The notes under the pieces: model-generated
The model's input: only the letters and a program-made list of their open reading frames with translations
What the model was told of the DNA's origin: nothing
The model's database searches: none
In this document: piece by piece, positions 1-6,014 of the stretch
How the letters are laid out: the number at the start of each line of letters is the position of its first letter
How positions within the stretch are numbered: position 1 is the stretch's first letter
Program-made: the position numbers and the translations under genes
Assembly (NCBI GenBank): GCA_025450475.1
Contig: JANWHJ010000036.1
Coordinates: 1-12,012 of the forward strand
Origin: Nitrososphaera sp.
GTDB taxonomy: Archaea; Thermoproteota; Nitrososphaeria; Nitrososphaerales; Nitrososphaeraceae
Direction of reading: 5' to 3'
DNA length: 12,012 bases

Positions 1-1614
1 GAGCCACGGGACAGGTTCGGTGTGGATCTTACCGCTAATCCCAAACATTCCAATTATGTCGTAACCAGATCCTATTGCGGCAAGGATCAATGCGACGACG
101 GCCAGAAACTGGATGATGGTCGGGATATCGTGCGTGTATAAGAAGAGCTTATCACCCTCTTTGACGCTCTTGTATAGCCTCAAGCTCATGGCCATCATTA
201 GATGCACGATCCCTATCGCCACTGAAACCTTCAGTATCTTTATCACTTGGTCGAAGTTGAGCTCCGATACATTCAGCACGCCTATGAGGTCGCCGGCGGG
301 GGCAAATATTGGGGCAAGGAAAACCAGCTCGTTCAGATGGAAGCCGAACATCTCGCCGGTTCCAAGTCCAGCTATGCTGGCGGCAGCACCGCTGGCAGCT
401 ATCAGCGTCCCCCAGGTCCTTAAAGAACCATTCCCCCTATGCCTGAGCAGCATGCCTAGTCCGAATAGCAAAAGCCCATGCCCTAGATCCGCAAACATTA
501 GACCATAGAAAAGAGGCCAGACATATGCTATGATCGGGGTCGGATCTGGTTCCTTGTACCCGGGCTGCCCTTGCGTCTCGGTTATGACTTCAAAAGTTTT
601 CATATATGATTTGTTTGTGAGGAGCGTGGGAAGATGTCGAGCAGATTCTGCATACTGGTCGAACTTCACATCTTCAATTATTGAAACATAATCGCGAGTA
701 AGTTTCTTGAATTTTTCCTCCATTTTATCCGGGATATAGCCTTGGATAAGCGCAAAGTTCTCGGTGCCACCTGGCTTCCTCGTTATTTCCAGAACGTCTT
801 TGGCCACTTTCGCAGCCTCGTGCAGCGACAGCATCTTTGATAGCACCCTTAGCTTCATCTTCTCTACGTTTTTGGCGATCTCGGCAGATTTGTTTTCAAG
901 CTCCTTCACTTTAGCTTGCGCCTGGGAGTATGCGCTGCTCGGGTTCTGCGGCATGTTTGCAGGGATCTGAAGTGGATGTACGCCAAAGCTCCTCATGACC
1001 TTGATGATCTTTTCAGAGTCTTCCTCAGAGCCAATTACTACCATGGAAGTCTTGTCTTCGCTCAACTTGCTAGAATAGATCGGCAGGTCGCCAATGCTCT
1101 TTCGAATTTCTGCCTCATCTTTAGAATCAATTACAAACATGTTCGAATAGAACATCTTGAGTCGTGAAAATGAAGTCAAATCAATGTTAAGGTTAGCTGC
1201 CATCTTGAGTGCTGCTTCGACGTTGGTGTATTCTTCGAGCTGCTTGGAAACTCTACTCTGCTCTGCCAGAATCTTTTTGGGTTCGTCAAGCGCCGCCTTG
1301 CTTTTGACCTCCAAGTCAGCAATAAAATCCTGAATGTTTTCAATAACATAATCTGTCTTTTCCTTTGGCGCGCCTTTGAACATGGTCGCAATGACTCCCG
1401 TCTCCAGCGGGATGCCAAGCGCTCTGATAACCTCGTCAATATCCTGGTATAATCTCTGAGCCTTCAGCAAAAGATCGTCAAAATATGGATTCAGATGTTC
1501 AGAAGTAGTCTGAATAGAGTGGAACCACTCGAGCTCCGCCAGCCTGCTCACAGCTTCTTGGGATTCTAATCGTGGCAGAATTAATGCTGCTTTCTTGAGC
1601 TTGGCGACTCCCAT
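1..1614 (-). CDS. atpI: A-type ATP synthase subunit I (subunit a), 3' end beyond window
   Basis: Stator membrane subunit of the A1Ao ATP synthase; it forms the ion half-channels next to the c-ring and anchors the peripheral stalks. The frame is open from an ATG at 1614 to the window edge, giving 538 residues without a stop. Family members are usually about 650-700 residues, so the last membrane helices, including the expected essential arginine, lie outside. Residues 1-350 are a soluble, helix-rich domain with long charged stretches (about 230-280). The membrane part opens with the family hallmark at residues 358-380 (PTPIIAYVWPLFYG, then GLMFADLGHG), followed by GEMFGFHL near 420 and helices near 460-480 and 498-517. 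It follows atpK after 165 bp and has its own TATA-like box with the start only a few bases after the predicted transcription start. Identification is firm; the exact start is likely, because no other good start lies nearby. Confidence 0.95.
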   Translation of the reverse strand, partial: MGVAKLKKAALILPRLESQEAVSRLAELEWFHSIQTTSEHLNPYFDDLLLKAQRLYQDIDEVIRALGIPLETGVIATMFKGAPKEKTDYVIENIQDFIADLEVKSKAALDEPKKILAEQSRVSKQLEEYTNVEAALKMAANLNIDLTSFSRLKMFYSNMFVIDSKDEAEIRKSIGDLPIYSSKLSEDKTSMVVIGSEEDSEKIIKVMRSFGVHPLQIPANMPQNPSSAYSQAQAKVKELENKSAEIAKNVEKMKLRVLSKMLSLHEAAKVAKDVLEITRKPGGTENFALIQGYIPDKMEEKFKKLTRDYVSIIEDVKFDQYAESARHLPTLLTNKSYMKTFEVITETQGQPGYKEPDPTPIIAYVWPLFYGLMFADLGHGLLLFGLGMLLRHRGNGSLRTWGTLIAASGAAASIAGLGTGEMFGFHLNELVFLAPIFAPAGDLIGVLNVSELNFDQVIKILKVSVAIGIVHLMMAMSLRLYKSVKEGDKLFLYTHDIPTIIQFLAVVALILAAIGSGYDIIGMFGISGKIHTEPVPWL

Positions 1615-1643
1615 CTCTCAGCCTACGAAGTAAATCGAATCTC

Positions 1644-1650
1644 TTTAAAA
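1644..1650 (-). promoter_or_regulatory. TATA-like box upstream of atpI
   Basis: On the minus strand the element reads TTTTAAA, with a purine-rich stretch (AAAAGGAAACG) just upstream where a BRE would sit. A start about 26 bp downstream would fall near 1621, leaving a leader of only about 7 nt before the ATG at 1614. This suggests a near-leaderless mRNA for atpI separate from atpK. It is based on spacing and composition only. Confidence 0.45.
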
Positions 1651-1779
1651 CGTTTCCTTTTATCCAAATAGGGTTGTCAACTCGAACGTAACTTGCAAAC
1701 AATTTACTTCAAATGTAAGGGATCCCCGGTCTTAGACAATAAAGAATAAGACAGGAATTTTCTGATCTGTCCATGTGAT

Positions 1780-2106
1780 CTACTGGCCCAGGATGATGAA
1801 CATCATGACTATGCCGTAGATAGCGATTGACTCGACCATACCTACGAAGATGAACACCCTTGACTGCATCTTCGGATTGTCGCTAATTGCTGCAAGACCA
1901 GCGGCTCCAACAAAGCCCAGTCCGATGCCTGCGCCTGCAGCTGCCAGACCGAAAGCCAAGCCTGCACCCAGAAGCTTAAAGCCTCCAGACGAGGTCGCCT
2001 CTCCCTGAGCAAAGGCCTGCTCGATTCCCGTCATACCAGTGAAAGCTATTGCAGTAGTAAGAGCAGCCAAAACCGAAATCGTAACACGCCCATGTAGCTT
2101 CTTCAT
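1780..2106 (-). CDS. atpK: A-type ATP synthase subunit K (proteolipid c subunit)
   Basis: Rotor-ring proteolipid of the A1Ao ATP synthase, 108 residues from an ATG at 2106. Residues 1-36 look like a cleavable signal peptide: MKK plus a hydrophobic core, then a small-residue stretch ending EQAFAQGEA. The mature part, about 70 residues, is one hairpin of two membrane helices (about 43-72 and 83-106). The first is rich in Gly/Ala (GAGIGLGF). The polar loop is ISDNPKMQ. The ion-binding carboxylate is Glu92 in GMVESIAIYG. The position that holds the Na+-binding glutamine in sodium-type c subunits (first helix, GxGxQ) is leucine here, which favours protons; that is an inference. It stands alone between the PLP-rhodanese gene (124 bp upstream) and atpI, with its own TATA-like boxes. 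An ATG at 2110 is out of frame. Confidence 0.95.
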   Translation of the reverse strand: MKKLHGRVTISVLAALTTAIAFTGMTGIEQAFAQGEATSSGGFKLLGAGLAFGLAAAGAGIGLGFVGAAGLAAISDNPKMQSRVFIFVGMVESIAIYGIVMMFIILGQ

Positions 2107-2128
2107 ACATAGGTCGAGACTAAAATGC

Positions 2129-2147
2129 CATATTTAATCATTTATAC
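2129..2147 (-). promoter_or_regulatory. TATA-like region upstream of atpK
   Basis: Two overlapping A/T-rich candidates are seen on the minus strand: TATAAAT around 2141-2147 and TTAAATAT around 2130-2137. Starts 26 bp downstream would fall near 2118 or 2107, so the mRNA would be leaderless or nearly so at the ATG (2106). The proteolipid is needed in many copies per enzyme, so a separate promoter makes sense, but this is inference. Confidence 0.5.
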
Positions 2148-2230
2148 CCATAGGAGCAGACATGTCGCGCCCAAAGGTTAGTAGATGGCTTTACTGGCGC
2201 TCTGACGGGGCATGGAGAAATGCTGCCCAG

Positions 2231-3781
2231 TTATTCGATAGCCATACGCACCAGTTCAGAGATTTGCTTGCCTTTCCCTTGGGACAATGCTGATATCCCA
2301 CCGTTCAAACTTTCAGCTGCGATGCCTTTCTGTCCGAGTACCTGGGCCACTCTGAGCGAAGTATTTCCCATCATGCAAACGAGCAATGGCTTTGCATCTC
2401 CTCCAAGTGCTTTGTCGAGCTCCTTGGGGATCTGCTGGGTCGCCAAAAGTTGCTCCACCTCGCTGGCCTTTGGCACAATGATCTTGCTTTCATCAACGCC
2501 CAGCGACTTTGCAATGAGCTCTAACCCCTCCTTGCGCGGAGTATACATCGTATGTATCCAGACAACCCTGTTGTAATTTGCAATGTTCGAGATCGCTTCC
2601 TGCAGGCCAACCTGCATGCTTCTCGGCTTCTGTTCCATCGCCGCAAGGCTCTTTCTGTACTTCTGGATTCCATCTGCGACTATTACTACAAACCTGCCAT
2701 CATCACCAAAGTTCGCCATCTGCATCGCGGCGTAAAGCGCGAGGGCGCTGCTTTCTCCCATGTCGTACCCTTTGTCCACGAAAAACTTTAGCAGGCGCTT
2801 TGCCTGATCAAAATCGACTTCGTGCTGCCCTGCATACCGGTTAGGCTCGTAGAACTTTAATCCCGATGCCTTCCCTTTCGTCCTTATCCCTGCGACATCC
2901 TGGTCGCCGAGTGGAAAGACTACGTGCAGCAACTTTTTTCCGTATTTCTCCATCATATACCTGCTCAGTCCGCCAGAGGTGCCGCCCGTGCCAAAAGTGC
3001 AGACAATCCTGAAATCGGGTAGCGAATGGCCCTGTTCGCGCAATTGCTGATCTAGCTCTGCGGCTGTCACGGTTCTGTGTGATTCCACGTTCAGCTCGTT
3101 GTCGTACTGTTCCGGGCAGAAACAGCCATAGATCTTTGCGAGAAGCTTTGCTAGGTTTATTATGTCTTGGTCCGCTAGAACCGCTTCCGCCTCGGCACGT
3201 GATTTATCGAAAATGGCAGGATCAAATCCCAATTCGGAGAGCTGTGCTCGAATGTTAGAGGCGGTTGCCTTAGCAACCATAAGGTTCGCATTGCCTTTCA
3301 TCCCAGGAGCTGGGCAAATATCCATGTCAAGGTTGATGAGGCGCGTTTTCCCGTTTTTCAACTCTTCGAACACTCCTTCCTGAAGCTTCCTAGAAACAAT
3401 GGCAACGACGTCCAGGCCGAGTTTTGTAATCTGACCAAGGGCTATTCCAAAGTTGCCCGAAGTCGCTTCAAATATCGTTTGCCCGCGCTTGAGCTTCCCC
3501 GTAGCGATAGCATCGTGGATTATCTGGACTGCCGGCCTTACTTTGATCGAACCTGCAAGCAACTTTGAATCGAACTTCCCGAAAACGTGCAGATCTTTAT
3601 CTGCGAGATCCAGGCCGAACACATTTTTTGCGCAGTCTTTCAAGTCTCCGGTAATGTCTTTCAGGGGTGTCTCATTGACAACCTTTGCTTCACCCGGTCT
3701 TTCCAAGTGGGGAACCTTGCTCCAGATCTCTCTCTCAAAATGCTCAAGCAGCGAGCCGTCAATGTCGTAGTCCTTTTTCAA
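2231..3781 (-). CDS. PLP-dependent cysteine synthase-like enzyme fused to a C-terminal rhodanese domain
   Basis: A 516-residue two-domain protein. Residues about 30-385 are a fold-type II PLP enzyme of the cysteine synthase/cystathionine beta-synthase type: Schiff-base Lys80 in GSIKVRPA, the substrate loop TSGNFG at 107-112, the phosphate-binding glycine loop GTGGTSGG at 264-271, and GESSA at 342-346. Typical O-acetylserine sulfhydrylases have GNTG, so Thr is replaced by Phe111. A stretch of about 50 extra residues (about 150-225, with CFC at 220-222) sits between the substrate loop and the middle of the domain. Residues about 403-516 resemble a rhodanese domain, with Cys469 in the CxxG loop (CMMGNTS) and LNGG at 492-495. 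The start is TTG at 3781; a stop lies just upstream in frame and no ATG is near. A cysteine or other beta-substituted amino acid synthase fed with persulfide sulfur is plausible; the substrate is unknown. It has its own TATA box, inside the ATPase locus. Confidence 0.85.
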   Translation of the reverse strand: MKKDYDIDGSLLEHFEREIWSKVPHLERPGEAKVVNETPLKDITGDLKDCAKNVFGLDLADKDLHVFGKFDSKLLAGSIKVRPAVQIIHDAIATGKLKRGQTIFEATSGNFGIALGQITKLGLDVVAIVSRKLQEGVFEELKNGKTRLINLDMDICPAPGMKGNANLMVAKATASNIRAQLSELGFDPAIFDKSRAEAEAVLADQDIINLAKLLAKIYGCFCPEQYDNELNVESHRTVTAAELDQQLREQGHSLPDFRIVCTFGTGGTSGGLSRYMMEKYGKKLLHVVFPLGDQDVAGIRTKGKASGLKFYEPNRYAGQHEVDFDQAKRLLKFFVDKGYDMGESSALALYAAMQMANFGDDGRFVVIVADGIQKYRKSLAAMEQKPRSMQVGLQEAISNIANYNRVVWIHTMYTPRKEGLELIAKSLGVDESKIIVPKASEVEQLLATQQIPKELDKALGGDAKPLLVCMMGNTSLRVAQVLGQKGIAAESLNGGISALSQGKGKQISELVRMAIE

Positions 3782-3817
3782 TCCCGATTCACAGTGTTAT
3801 CTTGGGCAACAAGGTGT

Positions 3818-3827
3818 TATAAAATAT
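3818..3827 (-). promoter_or_regulatory. TATA box upstream of the PLP-rhodanese gene
   Basis: On the minus strand this reads TATTTTATAA, a good archaeal TATA box, lying between the stop of the 42-codon ORF (3833) and the TTG start at 3781. The expected transcription start is near 3796, about 15 nt before the TTG. It implies that the PLP-rhodanese gene can be expressed apart from the upstream atpEABD block. Confidence 0.55.
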
Positions 3828-3832
3828 GTGGC

Positions 3833-3961
3833 TCAGACCTTGGAGAGTGTTTTGTGCTTGCTCGCGGCTATCTCTTCCTTGATCCGCTGAGCCATCAAGT
3901 CGTGCTCAGATTTTAGTTGCGCCTTTGCTTTTTCAAAATAACCCGAAATATCGTCTGTCAT
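3833..3961 (-). CDS. Small helical protein coupled to atpD (42 aa, unknown)
   Basis: A 42-codon ORF whose ATG (3961-3959) overlaps the TGA of atpD (3960-3958) as ATGA, the classic arrangement for translational coupling. The peptide begins MTDDISGYFEKAKAQLK and ends KHKTLSKV. It is strongly charged, with no cysteine, proline or membrane stretch, and should form one amphipathic helix. It is followed by a TATA box for the next gene, so it would be the last gene of the atpEABD transcript. Peripheral-stalk subunit H of archaeal ATP synthases is also helical and charged but about 100 residues long, and no such gene is in the window. A very short stalk or accessory subunit, or a regulator of assembly, is therefore possible but not shown. 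I do not recognise a family. The overlap and the clean reading frame are the evidence that it is real. Confidence 0.6.
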   Translation of the reverse strand: MTDDISGYFEKAKAQLKSEHDLMAQRIKEEIAASKHKTLSKV

Positions 3962-4626
3962 TTCTTGGCATAAGCCTCCGCTTCTGCCACCTTCTTCCTG
4001 TCAAGTACTACTTTAACCTTCTTGAGCCTGACAAACTCTTCTCGCTCGCGCTCTTCCAGCGTCGCCTTGATGAAATACACGGCGTCCTGGTACTGAGGGA
4101 TGATGACATATTCCAGCGCGTTGAGCAGCTTTTGCGTGCGTTCGAGCTCTTTTGCGAGGCTGAATATCGCGTTTTCATATTCAGCCGCCTTGCAGATGCC
4201 TTGGAGCATGTTCTTGATCAGCTTTGACGCCTTGTCGACAGACGCGTTTGTTTCCACAAAGCCGTACGACAGCTGCTGGCCGCCTTCCTTTGTCTTTACC
4301 TGCAAAGTCGGTATCTTGACGTCGACTATACGCCTGATGTTGACATCAACTTCCATGATGCCGGGAGTAGAGTCGGATATCGATTCAAGCGTCATGGTGC
4401 CCAGCGACATGTAAGCGTTGTACACAGAAGTGTAGATTTCGCCCAGTGGCGTCCAGATGTCTTCCCTCGCTTTGTTTGCCTCTTCGATCATTTCGTCTAT
4501 CTTCTTTAGCAAGACTTCGCGCTTGTCGTCGAGGATCTTGTGGACCATCTTAGCCACCTGCATCGAGCGCCTAATCTTGATGAGCTCGATCTTTGTTGCA
4601 GTGGCCCTTCTTCCAAACGACGACAT
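3958..4626 (-). CDS. atpD: A-type ATP synthase subunit D (central shaft)
   Basis: Central rotor shaft of the A1 head, 222 residues from ATG 4626. The N-terminal signature is present (ATKIELIKIRRS, then LDDKREVLLKKIDEM), as is the C-terminal one (QKLLNALEYVIIPQY near 165-180). Both ends are long helices that pair as the antiparallel coiled coil entering the A3B3 head; the middle (about 90-125) is the less regular segment. Length matches the family (about 200-220). The start lies 2 nt after the stop of atpB, and its own stop overlaps the next small ORF as ATGA, so it is part of a tightly coupled E-A-B-D unit. Confidence 0.95.
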   Translation of the reverse strand: MSSFGRRATATKIELIKIRRSMQVAKMVHKILDDKREVLLKKIDEMIEEANKAREDIWTPLGEIYTSVYNAYMSLGTMTLESISDSTPGIMEVDVNIRRIVDVKIPTLQVKTKEGGQQLSYGFVETNASVDKASKLIKNMLQGICKAAEYENAIFSLAKELERTQKLLNALEYVIIPQYQDAVYFIKATLEEREREEFVRLKKVKVVLDRKKVAEAEAYAKK

Positions 4627-4628
4627 TT

Positions 4629-6014
4629 CTACTTGCCCTTGTAGTATTGCTTCACGTGCTTGTCCCTGATCTTGGTCAGCTCGCCCTCAGGCAATGTAGA
4701 GAGCACTTCCCACGCCCTGCCAAGGGTCTCGTCAAGCGTCCTGTTCTCGTCAGGGGCCTGCTTCAAGAAGTGCTGCTCAAACATATCGCCGACCTCCAGG
4801 TACTTCAGGTCTACGCCCGTCAGACCTGCCTTGCCCACGATTTCTGCAAGAGCCCTGACTTCCTGCGCCCTTGAATAAGCGTCATACATCTGGTTGCCGA
4901 CTTCCATGTGATCAGACCTTGTCTTGCCTTCGCCCACTCCGTCCTTCATGAGCCTCGATAATGACATCAGCACGTTGACCGGCGGATAAACGCCCATTCT
5001 GAACAGGTCGCGCCCAAGGACGATCTGACCCTCGGTGATGTAACCGGTCAAGTCCGGGATCGGGTGGGTGATGTCGTCAGCCGGCATCGAAAGGATTGGC
5101 ACCTGGGTAACGCTTCCGTTCTTGCCCTTTATCCTGCCCGCGCGCTCGTAGTTGTTTGCAAGGTCGGTGTACAGGTAACCGGGGTAGCCCTTCCTGCCGG
5201 GCACTTCTTCCCTTGCCGCGCTGATTTCGCGCAAGGCTTCTGCATAGTTGGTCATGTCGGTCAGTATCGCTAGCACGTGCATGCCCAGGTCAAACGCCAG
5301 GTACTCTGCCACCGTCAATGCCACTCTGGGCGTGATGATTCTCTCGATTGCCGGGTCGTCTGCGAGGTTGAGGAACAGCACCGAGCGCCTAAGCGCGCCG
5401 GATTCTTCCAAGCTACGCTTAAAGTACTGCGCTTCAGAGTACTGCACGCCAATCGCCCCAAATACCACAGCAAAGTCCTCCTTTGTACCTACTACTGATG
5501 CCTGTCGCGCAATCTGCGCCGCCAGGATGTTGTGCGGCATGCCAGAGCCAGAAAAGATTGGCAGCTTTTGCCCCCTTACGAGGGTCAGCATGCCGTCGAT
5601 TACTGATACGCCCGTCTGGATGAACGAAGTTGGATATTCGCGCCGCTCTGGGTTCATGGGCTCGCCGTTGACGTCAAGGAATTTGTCAGCGATCGGATCT
5701 GGCAGGCCATCGTTCGGCCTTCCAAGGCCGTCAAACACCCTGCCAAGCAATTCCTGTGAAACCGGCATCTCCATCGTCTTGCCGAGGAATTTCGCCTTTG
5801 TGCCTGTGATTGTAAGACCCGTGGTCCCTTCAAACACCTGGACGACTGCCTTACCAAAGCCTACTTCGAGCACTTTGCCGAGTCTGCGCTCGCCGTCCGC
5901 CGTCTCGATTTCGACGAGTTCGTCAAACGATGCTTTCGTGATGCCATCTATTATCATGAGTGGGCCCTTGATCTCGGCCACCTTTGTATATTCTATTCCA
6001 GCGGTTTCAGGCAA
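4629..6014 (-). CDS. atpB: A-type ATP synthase subunit B (non-catalytic nucleotide-binding subunit)
   Basis: Regulatory subunit of the A3B3 head, 461 residues, the usual length. Residues 8-19 (EYTKVAEIKGPL) match the N-terminal beta barrel of the family. Instead of a true P-loop it has SGSGMPHN at 155-162, typical of B subunits. YPGYLYTDLANNYERAGR follows at 277-294, and SLSRL at 351-355 carries the arginine (Arg354) expected to reach into the catalytic site of subunit A. The start is TTG at 6014: an in-frame TAG lies directly before it, the next in-frame ATG (residue 20) would remove conserved sequence, and a strong ribosome-binding site lies 9 nt upstream. The gene overlaps the stop of atpA by 8 nt and ends 2 nt before atpD. 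Confidence 0.96.
   Translation of the reverse strand: MPETAGIEYTKVAEIKGPLMIIDGITKASFDELVEIETADGERRLGKVLEVGFGKAVVQVFEGTTGLTITGTKAKFLGKTMEMPVSQELLGRVFDGLGRPNDGLPDPIADKFLDVNGEPMNPERREYPTSFIQTGVSVIDGMLTLVRGQKLPIFSGSGMPHNILAAQIARQASVVGTKEDFAVVFGAIGVQYSEAQYFKRSLEESGALRRSVLFLNLADDPAIERIITPRVALTVAEYLAFDLGMHVLAILTDMTNYAEALREISAAREEVPGRKGYPGYLYTDLANNYERAGRIKGKNGSVTQVPILSMPADDITHPIPDLTGYITEGQIVLGRDLFRMGVYPPVNVLMSLSRLMKDGVGEGKTRSDHMEVGNQMYDAYSRAQEVRALAEIVGKAGLTGVDLKYLEVGDMFEQHFLKQAPDENRTLDETLGRAWEVLSTLPEGELTKIRDKHVKQYYKGK

Noticed and set aside
1690..1779. Small palindrome (GGGATCCC) and T-rich stretch after atpK as a terminator
   Set aside because: The stem is only a few bases and the T-runs are interrupted; no convincing terminator structure is visible.
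2107..2230. Very short frame (11 codons, MPRQSASKAIY) in the gap before atpK, and an out-of-frame ATG at 2110
   Set aside because: Too short, no supporting site; the gap is better explained as a promoter region for atpK.
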